In this document: positions 1 to 8,183 of the stretch, one piece after another
How the letters are laid out: each line of letters starts with the position of its first letter
Numbering within the stretch: the first letter of the stretch is position 1
DNA from: Nitrospiraceae bacterium
GTDB taxonomy: Bacteria > Nitrospirota > Thermodesulfovibrionia > UBA6902
NCBI GenBank assembly: GCA_003599025.1
Contig: QZIL01000064.1
Span: 1-64,000 of the forward strand
DNA: 64,000 nt
Reading direction: 5' to 3'
Made by a program: the position numbers and the translations under genes
The notes under the pieces: model-generated
Databases searched by the model: none
What the model was told of the DNA's origin: nothing
Seen by the model: only the letters and a program-made list of their open reading frames with translations

Positions 1-52
1 CACGGACACGAGGATTTTCAGTCCTCTGCTCTACCGGCTGAGCTAACTGCCC
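1..52 (-). tRNA. tRNA-Phe (GAA), truncated at window edge
   Basis: Reverse complement reads GGGCAGTTAGCTCAGCCGGTAGAGCAGAGGACTGAAAATCCTCGTGTCCGTG: D-arm GCTC..GAGC, anticodon stem GAGGA/TCCTC, loop CTGAAAA with anticodon GAA; 3' half lies outside the window. Confidence 0.9.
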
Positions 53-141
53 TAGCAGAGAATGATAACTCATACTTTTTTTCAAAGTCAAGGTGAAGAA
101 CAAAAAGTGGAACTATACAGTCAAATAAATTATGATATCCT

Positions 142-1701
142 ATGTTAAAAAAGACCGATTTGATTTCTGCATCAGCATCCGGCTGCCTGCTTGTGCTCGC
201 CTTTCCGCGCTTTGACTTTTATCCCTTTGCATGGATCGCCCTTGTGCCGCTACTAATCGCTCTTCAGGGCAAGAACTCCAGGACAGCCTTATATCTTGGA
301 CTGCTGACCGGATTTGTTTATTTTGCAGGGACTATATACTGGATGTATCACTCTATGTACTACTATGGCGGGGTGCCGCTTATTATAAGCGTTCTCATCC
401 TGGTATGCCTCAGCCTGTATCTGGCCCTGTATCCGGCTGTTTTTTCGATGCTTTTCAATTACCTGTCAGCAAAGCCGTCAGTCCCTGCAGTGTTGACCGT
501 TCCGGTGTTATGGGTCAGCCTTGAATATATCCGCACTTATGCGCTTACAGGTTTCCCGTGGTCTATCCTTGGATATTCACAGTACAAATTTCTTCCGCTA
601 GTCCAGGTGGCCGATATTACCGGTGTCTACGGAGTTTCATTTCTTGTTGCTGCAATAAACGGCGCTGTATACGATATCACTTCCTGCCGGTTCCGGAGAT
701 CAGATAATGAAACTTGTTCATTCCGGCGGCCGGTCACCGTCAGCATCATACTCTTTATCTTAATCATCATCGCATCCCTTACGTACGGCATGGGCAAATT
801 GAACCAGCCCTTCAAGCCGGGCAATGTCAAAGTCAGCGTGATCCAGGGCAATATCAGGCAGGACATAAAGTGGGATTCCAGTTTTCAGCGTCAAGTCATA
901 GATACATACAAGCGGCTGAGCACCAGGGCCATGTCTTTAAGGCCTCACATTATCATATGGCCTGAATCAGCAGTTCCTTTTGTCTTCGGATATGATAAAC
1001 CCCTTACCGAGGAAATATCCGGGTTTTCAAAAGAGATCAAATCCCATCTGCTGTTTGGAGGCGTCATTGTCAGGAACAGTGAGAAAGAGAAATCGAGTTT
1101 ATCAAACAGCGCTATCTTACTCTCACCTGAAGGGAAGGTAATCTCAGTATATGACAAGATACATCTCGTCCCCTATGGAGAGTATGTCCCTCTAAGGGAG
1201 TTCTTTCCGTTTATTGATAAAATGGTGACTGCAATCGGTGATTTTGTCGACGGGGAAGAACACACAGTCATGGTAACTCCCTTTGCAAAGATCGGCAATC
1301 TGATCTGTTACGAGATCATCTTCCCCGGACTTGTAAGGAAATTTGTTGATGAAGGAGCTGACCTGCTTGTGACTATCACAAATGATGCCTGGTTTGGACG
1401 CACGGCTGCTCCGTATCAGCATTTTTCGATGGCTGTATTCAGGGCCATCGAAAACAGGGTCCCTGTAGCCAGGGCAGCAAATACCGGGGTTTCAGGCTTT
1501 ATCGACACGAGGGGAAGGATAATGAGTAAAAGCGACATCTTTGTTGAGGCCGCTATGACACAGGAAATTACAACCGGCAAAGATAAAAGCATCTATACCA
1601 GATACGGTGATGTCTTTGCATGGGGGTGTATAGCAGTATCAGTTTTTATGCTGTTCAATAAGGTCATTATTGAAAGAAAGAAAAAATATCAGCCCGGATA
1701 A
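142..1701 (+). CDS. lnt: apolipoprotein N-acyltransferase
   Basis: 519 aa, N-terminal TM helices plus CN-hydrolase domain (IIIWPESAVPF, GNLICYEIIFP, TNDAWFG). Confidence 0.93.
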   Translation: MLKKTDLISASASGCLLVLAFPRFDFYPFAWIALVPLLIALQGKNSRTALYLGLLTGFVYFAGTIYWMYHSMYYYGGVPLIISVLILVCLSLYLALYPAVFSMLFNYLSAKPSVPAVLTVPVLWVSLEYIRTYALTGFPWSILGYSQYKFLPLVQVADITGVYGVSFLVAAINGAVYDITSCRFRRSDNETCSFRRPVTVSIILFILIIIASLTYGMGKLNQPFKPGNVKVSVIQGNIRQDIKWDSSFQRQVIDTYKRLSTRAMSLRPHIIIWPESAVPFVFGYDKPLTEEISGFSKEIKSHLLFGGVIVRNSEKEKSSLSNSAILLSPEGKVISVYDKIHLVPYGEYVPLREFFPFIDKMVTAIGDFVDGEEHTVMVTPFAKIGNLICYEIIFPGLVRKFVDEGADLLVTITNDAWFGRTAAPYQHFSMAVFRAIENRVPVARAANTGVSGFIDTRGRIMSKSDIFVEAAMTQEITTGKDKSIYTRYGDVFAWGCIAVSVFMLFNKVIIERKKKYQPG

Positions 1702-1741
1702 GGTGTGTTTCATTTAAAGACATCTGTGTGAGTAAAAAAGG

Positions 1742-2020
1742 TTACCCTCTCCCCTTCTTCGCAGCTTCTTCCTCATAGAGCTTGTTATACATGATTTCCC
1801 ATTCGGACCCGCCTTCATGGATCTTCTTTGAATAGGACTGCAGTTTCTTTCTGACAAATTCGTCAATGCCTTCTGCAATTTTGAGCTCATTAATTATGAC
1901 CCTTTTGATCTCACGTCTGATTTGCCCTTCCTCTTCAAGAGGGGTGACAGCGTGCTTTTCGAGCAGTCCCTTTAGTACCACATGGGTAAGGTGGCTTATC
2001 TTGTCGTCGGTCAGCTTCAT
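1742..2020 (-). CDS. DUF507 family protein
   Basis: 92 aa, DUF507-like pattern (MKLTDDKISHLTHVVLKGL...). Confidence 0.75.
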   Translation of the reverse strand: MKLTDDKISHLTHVVLKGLLEKHAVTPLEEEGQIRREIKRVIINELKIAEGIDEFVRKKLQSYSKKIHEGGSEWEIMYNKLYEEEAAKKGRG

Positions 2021-2298
2021 AAAACGATGTTCCGTTCCTTAACGAGTTTCTGTTTTGTCATTTCGAATAATCTGCGGTAGTCAAGGCGGCCCTTTTCAAT
2101 CTCGGAATCATATTTCCTGAGCATCTCTCTCACTTCTGCGTTAAGAACGTCCTCTACCATAAGCTCTTCAAGGATAAGCCCTGACAACAGAGCAGCCACC
2201 TGTTCCCTGGGCATAGCCAGTTCTATCAGCTCCCTCTTCAGAAGCTCTTCAATAATAACTTTTGATAAAACAGGCACCAGGCCTTTAGGGACTCTCAT
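2017..2298 (-). CDS. DUF507 family protein (second copy)
   Basis: ORF track starts at 2379; the likely start is the internal ATG ([15 protein letters not shown]...) overlapping the end of rpsR. Paralogous to the neighbouring gene. Confidence 0.7.
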   Translation of the reverse strand: MRVPKGLVPVLSKVIIEELLKRELIELAMPREQVAALLSGLILEELMVEDVLNAEVREMLRKYDSEIEKGRLDYRRLFEMTKQKLVKERNIVL

Positions 2299-2525
2299 TA
2301 TTGTTCTATAAACGGCAGAAGGGCTATATTCCGTGCCCTCTTGATGGCCCTTGTCAGTTCTCTCTGATGCTTGGCGCAATTGCCGGTCATTCTGCCTGCC
2401 AGCATCTTGCCCCTGTCAGTGATAAAACCTCTCAGGACTTTTATGTCTTTATAATCAATAAAATCTACCTTGTCTACACAGAACCTGCAGAACTTTCTTC
2501 TCTGAAATCTTTTATTGTAACGCAA
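2298..2525 (-). CDS. rpsR: 30S ribosomal protein S18
   Basis: 75 aa, [15 protein letters not shown]...[48 protein letters not shown]. Confidence 0.95.
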   Translation of the reverse strand: MRYNKRFQRRKFCRFCVDKVDFIDYKDIKVLRGFITDRGKMLAGRMTGNCAKHQRELTRAIKRARNIALLPFIEQ

Positions 2526-2560
2526 TTTATTGACTCCTTTTTATCTTATTAATCGTATTG

Positions 2561-2962
2561 TTAAAATGGTTCTATATCAGTTGATTCATCAGGTGCGGCA
2601 TTAAATCCACCACCCATGGCTTCCATATCACCAGCACCCTGTTTCTTTGAAAGAAAGCGTACGCTCTGGGCAACAACCTCATGCTTGCTCCTCTTCTGAC
2701 CGTCTTCCGTCTCCCAGCGTCTCTCCTGCAGACGGCCTTCTATAAGTACCGCGCTGCCCTTATTCAGATACTGTCCGCATGTGTCCGCCTGCTTCCCGAA
2801 TACTACAACATTGATAAAGGTGACCTCTTCCTTGACTTCATCCCCCTGCCTGAACTTGCGATTGACCGCGATACCGAAATTGCAGACAGATGTCCCCTGC
2901 GGGGTATATCTCATCTCCGGGTCTCTCGTAAGGTTGCCTATCAGAATGATTTTATTAAACAT
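2561..2962 (-). CDS. ssb: single-stranded DNA-binding protein
   Basis: 133 aa, MFNKIILIGNLTRDPEMRYTPQGTSVCNFGIAVNR..., acidic DIEPF-type tail. Confidence 0.95.
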   Translation of the reverse strand: MFNKIILIGNLTRDPEMRYTPQGTSVCNFGIAVNRKFRQGDEVKEEVTFINVVVFGKQADTCGQYLNKGSAVLIEGRLQERRWETEDGQKRSKHEVVAQSVRFLSKKQGAGDMEAMGGGFNAAPDESTDIEPF

Positions 2963-3365
2963 TCTCTGTGCCCTCCGGCTGAGGTGCAGCCTCTGGTGTT
3001 TCTGCGGCCTTTGCCTCGACCGCTGCTTCCTTGACTGCTGCTTTTTGAGGGACTGCTATAGCGGCCTCAATCTGTTTTTTCTTTGTGAGCTTTACGACCA
3101 TAAACTTGATAATAGAGTCCACTACCTTGCTTAAGTTTTCCAGCTCGGCGATGGTTGAGGAGGGGGCTTTAAAAACCAGGAAAACATAGTTGCCTTTCTG
3201 GTGTTTATTCAGTTCGTAGGCCAGTTTACGGCGGCCCCAGACTTCGGCTTTGATTATCTCTCCGCCCTGCTTGACGATTACGTCCTTGATCTTCTGGACT
3301 GTTTCCTCTACTGCGGTGTCATCAAGGTTGGAATCAATGATGACCATATCTTCATAATAATTCAT
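2955..3365 (-). CDS. rpsF: 30S ribosomal protein S6
   Basis: 136 aa, S6 pattern (WGRRKLAYELNKHQKGNYVFLVFKAPS); Ala/Glu-rich C-terminal tail. Confidence 0.93.
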   Translation of the reverse strand: MNYYEDMVIIDSNLDDTAVEETVQKIKDVIVKQGGEIIKAEVWGRRKLAYELNKHQKGNYVFLVFKAPSSTIAELENLSKVVDSIIKFMVVKLTKKKQIEAAIAVPQKAAVKEAAVEAKAAETPEAAPQPEGTENV

Positions 3366-3532
3366 TAAATGCCTCCTTCTGGATTTGTTCTTTCCACATG
3401 AGGGAAAGAGAAGCCCTCACCCCGATGGAGTAAGAGCAAAGAGTGATATTTTATATCATATCAGCAGATAAAAAGGCAATTAATACTGAAAAACAGTATC
3501 TAAACTACAGCTGTATCGTATTGTTGACTCAA

Positions 3533-3686
3533 GGCGAACGGACGTGACGGAAAAGCTTTACCTGCGATACCTTAGAGAGACCCATAAGAGCATAAACGAT
3601 GTCTTTCCTGACCTCCACGGAAGTTAAGTCCTCTTAATTCCAATATAAGATCGCATTGTAAAGGTTTTACGGCAAGGCCGCTCGCC
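3533..3686. repeat. ~154-bp imperfect palindrome (element A)
   Basis: Left arm GGCGAACGGACGTGACGGAAAAGCTTTACCTGCGATACC pairs with right arm (rc) GGCGAGCGGCCTTGCCGTAAAACCTTTACAATGCGATC; internal GCATAAACGAT shared with element B at 50778..50935. Confidence 0.7.
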
Positions 3687-3707
3687 TGACCAATGCAGCA
3701 TTAAAGT

Positions 3708-3862
3708 CTGCAGATCAACGCAGATTATTACAGATGTATAAGGAACTTAGTAATCTTTTGTCATCTCCCTGCGTGACTATATGTTTCGTATTTCATTCAT
3801 CCTGGTATCTGTCATTATCTGTGAAACCTGCCCGTCCGGCAGGCGGGTCTGTGGATATGACT
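3708..3862. repeat. intergenic GCAGATCAACGCAGATTATTACAGAT ... TTATCTGTGAAA..TCTGTGGATAT repeat (copy 1)
   Basis: Same two end sequences recur at ~22155..22276; this copy has a 21-bp palindromic insert at 3827..3847. Confidence 0.65.
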
Positions 3863-3926
3863 GCTACTTTCAGGACAACCCCTGAAATTGACTTAGCTGA
3901 ATAAATACTTTAATATTCTTAGCATT

Positions 3927-5513
3927 ATGGGGCCATCCATCAAGACTGTGGATTTTCTTGTTATCGGCGGCGGTGTTGCGGGCCTCAGGGCCGCAATCGA
4001 ACTTGCATCAAAAGGAAGTGTCCTCGTCCTCACAAAAGACACAATCTCTGAAAGCTCCACCGGGTATGCCCAGGGCGGCATTGCAGTTGCGCTGAGCGAT
4101 GAAGATGAAGTATGTATCCACTTTGAAGACACTATAAAGGCAGGGGACGGCCTGTGCAGGGAAGACGCTGTGCGTGCCATGGTCGAAGAAGGTCCCGGTT
4201 ATATCCTTGAACTTATATCCTGGGGCGCTGAATTTGACAGGGAGGGGAGCAAACTCGCCTTTACCATGGAGGCTGCCCATACAAGAAGAAGGATACTTCA
4301 CTCGCACGGGGACTCAACCGGGAAGGAAGTCGAGAGGGCACTCATAAAAAAAGTACGTACATACCCGTCTATTTCACGATATGATTTTGCCTTCACCCTG
4401 GACCTTATTATCAGAGACAACAAATGCATAGGCGCTACAGTGCTGCGGGGGGATTCGGTCATAAACATCTTTGCCAGGGCAATCATACTGGCTACCGGCG
4501 GTGCCGGTCAGCTCTTCTCCCGGACAACAAACCCCATGATAACAACCGGAGACGGGATAGCAATCGCATACAGGGCCGGGGCACAGATCGTTGATATGGA
4601 ATTCATACAGTTTCACCCCACCACCCTTTATTCCCGCGGAGCCCCCCAGTTCCTGCTGAGCGAGGCCATGAGAGGGGAAGGCGCTGTGCTCAGAAACATA
4701 CATGGCAAAAGATTCATGCCTGAATATCATGAGAAGGCAGAGCTGGCCTCAAGGGACACGGTCACAAGGGCCATAGTCTCTGAAATGGTACTGACAAAAG
4801 CAAAACACGTCTATCTGGACCTTACGCACCTTGAGAAGGACTTTGTCAAGAAACGGTTTCCTCAGATCTATTCCACCTGTCTCCAGTATGATATTGACAT
4901 CACTGAAGACAAGATACCGGTATGTCCTGCTGCACACTATATCATGGGAGGCGTCAGTACCAACCTTCACGGGGAAACCAGCATAGAGGGCCTGTTCGCT
5001 GCAGGCGAAGTGGCCTGCACCGGGGTCCACGGGGCCAACCGTCTCGCCTCAAACAGCCTGCTTGAAGGACTCGTGTTCGGGGCGAGGACAGGGAAAAAAG
5101 CGGCCTGCTATATGAATAAAGAGAATACAGACCCGACCTTGTATAAATCAGACAATAAATTTATAACTGAAAGAGAGGCGTCTTCTCCGGCTTCTTTTGA
5201 TGCTGAAAAAATACGAAGTTCCCTGAGACAGATGATGTGGAAGAAAACAGGCATTATTCGATGTGAAAAATCTCTTACTGCGGCCAGGAGCTGGCTCAGG
5301 AAGTGGGATTTCATAATGAACACCCCCTTCCGTAACAGGAGGGAGTCTGAACTGAGTAACATGCTGACTGTGTCGCAATTAATTACTGAGGCCGCCCTTT
5401 TCAGAAAAGGCAGCGTCGGGGCGCATTACCGCTCTGACTTCAAATCAAGAGGAGATCAGCCGGAACGGCACACTGCATTTGAGGGATCGAGTGTGCCTGA
5501 ATGGATTGACTGA
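3927..5513 (+). CDS. nadB: L-aspartate oxidase
   Basis: 528 aa, FAD-binding VIGGGVAGLRAAIELA, SSTGYAQGGIAVAL, EFIQFHPTTLY, GLFAAGEVACTGVHGANRLASNSLLEGLVFG. Confidence 0.93.
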   Translation: MGPSIKTVDFLVIGGGVAGLRAAIELASKGSVLVLTKDTISESSTGYAQGGIAVALSDEDEVCIHFEDTIKAGDGLCREDAVRAMVEEGPGYILELISWGAEFDREGSKLAFTMEAAHTRRRILHSHGDSTGKEVERALIKKVRTYPSISRYDFAFTLDLIIRDNKCIGATVLRGDSVINIFARAIILATGGAGQLFSRTTNPMITTGDGIAIAYRAGAQIVDMEFIQFHPTTLYSRGAPQFLLSEAMRGEGAVLRNIHGKRFMPEYHEKAELASRDTVTRAIVSEMVLTKAKHVYLDLTHLEKDFVKKRFPQIYSTCLQYDIDITEDKIPVCPAAHYIMGGVSTNLHGETSIEGLFAAGEVACTGVHGANRLASNSLLEGLVFGARTGKKAACYMNKENTDPTLYKSDNKFITEREASSPASFDAEKIRSSLRQMMWKKTGIIRCEKSLTAARSWLRKWDFIMNTPFRNRRESELSNMLTVSQLITEAALFRKGSVGAHYRSDFKSRGDQPERHTAFEGSSVPEWID

Positions 5514-5665
5514 TGCAAGAAGAGGCTGCTGCTTGCCTTACATGAGTAATTTAATGCAACAGTAAGGTTTAGTCTGAGCGGACTATATAACTTGACGGCA
5601 CGGAAAGTGCGGCAACCTGATATAATATTGGAATAAAAAAGACATATCGAAGGGAGGAAGACACC

Positions 5666-5896
5666 GTGTCAAAACCATTTGATCGTATAACTGTAAACCC
5701 TGAAATCTGCATGGGGCAGCCTACCATCCGCGGAATGCGTATAACCGTTGCGTTTGTGCTCAAGCTGCTGGCTTCCAACATGAGCCATAAGGAGATCCTT
5801 GCGGCATATCCGGAACTTGAAGAAGATGACATCCTCCAGACTATCGAATACGCTGCATGGCTTGCCGGAGAGTATCACCGGCCTGTTCCCGTTTAG
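5666..5896 (+). CDS. DUF433 domain protein (putative antitoxin)
   Basis: 76 aa, ITVNPEICMGQPTIRGMRITVAFVLKLLASNMSHKEILAAYPELEEDDI pattern of DUF433. Confidence 0.85.
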   Translation: MSKPFDRITVNPEICMGQPTIRGMRITVAFVLKLLASNMSHKEILAAYPELEEDDILQTIEYAAWLAGEYHRPVPV

Positions 5897-5898
5897 GG

Positions 5899-6276
5899 AT
5901 GGAAATGAAATTAAAGTTCATTGCGGATATGCACATATCTCCCCTAACTGTTAAGCAATTACAAAAGGACGGATATGATATTGTCCGTGTCACGGACAAA
6001 CTGCACGCAACATCCTCTGACAATGAAATTGTGCATCTGGCTCACAAGGAGCAGGCTGTAATTATTACTCAGGACCTTGACTTCTCGGCAATTGTTGCTC
6101 AAAGCGGGCTGCATGGGCCGAGTGTTGTTTCATTACGCGTTTCTAACGCCAAACCTGATATGGTCACCCGGATTCCATCAACAGTGTTACCATTAATTGA
6201 AACCGAACTTGCTGAAGGATCAATCGTATCAATAGATGAAAAAGAGTATCGCATTAAAAGACTCCCTGTGAAATAG
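5899..6276 (+). CDS. DUF5615 PIN-like protein (putative toxin)
   Basis: Start at MEMKLKFIADMHISP; DADMH/TQDLDFS pattern of DUF5615; immediately downstream of DUF433. Confidence 0.85.
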   Translation: MEMKLKFIADMHISPLTVKQLQKDGYDIVRVTDKLHATSSDNEIVHLAHKEQAVIITQDLDFSAIVAQSGLHGPSVVSLRVSNAKPDMVTRIPSTVLPLIETELAEGSIVSIDEKEYRIKRLPVK

Positions 6277-6431
6277 GGGTGAATTATCAATTTCTACATT
6301 CCTGTCCGTCAATTTGAGAAATACTGCGTTGGTTCAATCATGTTGATTGAGTCATAGAAGTAAAGTTGGTTCAGTCTGTAAGCCTGACCCAGCAGCATAA
6401 AATATTTAATTAATTTAACAGGAGAATTCCA

Positions 6432-7838
6432 TTGCGAAAAGTTAAGATAGTCTGCACCATAGGACCAGCAACCACTCCCCTGAAAGTCATCAATAAAATG
6501 GTCAGGGCTGGGATGGATGTTGCAAGGCTTAATTTCTCCCATGGATCGCACGAGCAGCATAAAGAAGCTGTTGAACGCATAAGACGGGTTTCCAGTAAGT
6601 ACGGTTTGCCGGTTGCTCTATTGCAGGACCTGAAAGGCCTGAAGATCCGGGTTGGCAGGCTGAAGGGCGGTTCTGTAGTTCTCAGAAAAAACCAGACACT
6701 CATACTCACTACGAGGAAAATTGAAGGCAGCAGTGAAGAGGTCCCGGTTTCGTACAGGCATCTGGTAAAAGACGTAAACCCGGGAGACAGGATACTTCTG
6801 GATGACGGGCTGCTCCGGTTAAAAGTGACCGGCAAAGAAAAGGGAAGAGTCATCACAAAAGTAATTGAAGGAGGAATACTTAAAGAAAAAAAGGGCGTAA
6901 ATCTCCCGGGGATAAGGATATCAGGCGAGGTATTCACCAGGAAGGACCGTGAAGACCTTGAATTCGGGATAAAGCTCGGTATTGATTACATAGCTATGTC
7001 GTTTGTGCAGACAGGTCAGGACATACGCAAAGTTAAAAACTGGCTCAGGAAAAGGAACGCGGACATCCCCGTGATCGCTAAAATCGAGAACAGCCAGGCA
7101 CTTGATAATATTGACGATATAATTAAAGCCTCAGACGGCCTCATGGTCGCCAGGGGGGACCTCGGGGTGGAACTGCCCCCTGAACGTGTACCTCTGATCC
7201 AGAAAGACCTCATTGCACGGGGCAATGCAGCAATGAAGCCCGTGATAACTGCAACACAGATGCTTGAATCCATGACAGAGCATGCAACTCCCACCCGTGC
7301 AGAAGCTGCGGACGTGGCCAATGCCGTTCTTGACGGAACAGATGCGCTCATGCTCTCAGCTGAAACCTCCATCGGCAGGTACCCGGCAGAGGCCTTGAAC
7401 ATGATGGACCGTATAATCCGTTTTACCGAAAAGAGCAAGCCTTATAAGCACCGGCAGGACATCGTATCAAACAATTATGCCCAGTCCCTTGCAGAATCTG
7501 CCTGCTCTTCAGCAGCTGACATTAATGCAAAAGCCATAGTGGCCTACAGCCGCAGCGGTTTCACCGCGCTTCTCGTGTCGAAATTCAGGCCTTCTGTGCC
7601 GATAATATGCTTTACTGTTGATGAAAAGGTCCGCAGAAGGATGGGGCTTTACCGGGGAGTAAATCCTTTTGTCATGGAGTTCCCGGGGAACACGGATGAA
7701 ATGATATCAGAATCGGAGCGCGCCCTGCTTGGTAACCGGCTTGTAAAAAAGGGAGATTCCATAGTCATTATAGCTTCTTCTCCCTTTTCACTCGGAGGAA
7801 AAACCAACATCATGAAGCTTCACAAGGTCGGCTACTGA
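6432..7838 (+). CDS. pyk: pyruvate kinase (TTG start)
   Basis: 468 aa, RKVKIVCTIGPAT, MDVARLNFSHG, MVARGDLGVELP, ATQMLESM, TRAEAADVANAVLDGTDALMLSAETSIG. Confidence 0.95.
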   Translation: MRKVKIVCTIGPATTPLKVINKMVRAGMDVARLNFSHGSHEQHKEAVERIRRVSSKYGLPVALLQDLKGLKIRVGRLKGGSVVLRKNQTLILTTRKIEGSSEEVPVSYRHLVKDVNPGDRILLDDGLLRLKVTGKEKGRVITKVIEGGILKEKKGVNLPGIRISGEVFTRKDREDLEFGIKLGIDYIAMSFVQTGQDIRKVKNWLRKRNADIPVIAKIENSQALDNIDDIIKASDGLMVARGDLGVELPPERVPLIQKDLIARGNAAMKPVITATQMLESMTEHATPTRAEAADVANAVLDGTDALMLSAETSIGRYPAEALNMMDRIIRFTEKSKPYKHRQDIVSNNYAQSLAESACSSAADINAKAIVAYSRSGFTALLVSKFRPSVPIICFTVDEKVRRRMGLYRGVNPFVMEFPGNTDEMISESERALLGNRLVKKGDSIVIIASSPFSLGGKTNIMKLHKVGY

Positions 7839-8152
7839 CCATCTTTGGGAGATACGGGGCTGTAGAAGTCCTTTAAACGGAATGCCTTGCTGAAAAATTC
7901 ATTGGCCCTGACCATGTCCTTCTTTTCATAATAGGCATATCCTAAAAAATAGAGTACACCGGGCTCAGGGTTCTCACTGACATAAGCCTCCATTTTCTCA
8001 ATAGCAGCATCCTTTTGACCTTTGTAATAAAGTGAGTAAGCCTCTTTCAGCGCAACTTCATTTGCGAGGCAGACTGAAACCGACAACAGTGAAACAATAA
8101 TGAAAAGCGGAATTATAATTTTCATAGTGTCCTCCCTCTTATCAATATCCAT
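7832..8152 (-). CDS. small secreted TPR-like protein
   Basis: 106 aa, signal peptide (IIIPLFIIVSLLSVSVCLA) followed by a TPR-like segment; overlaps the 3' end of pyk convergently by 7 bp. Confidence 0.7.
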   Translation of the reverse strand: MDIDKREDTMKIIIPLFIIVSLLSVSVCLANEVALKEAYSLYYKGQKDAAIEKMEAYVSENPEPGVLYFLGYAYYEKKDMVRANEFFSKAFRLKDFYSPVSPKDGQ

Positions 8153-8183
8153 ACTTATATACTATATGATCGGTCCGCAACTA

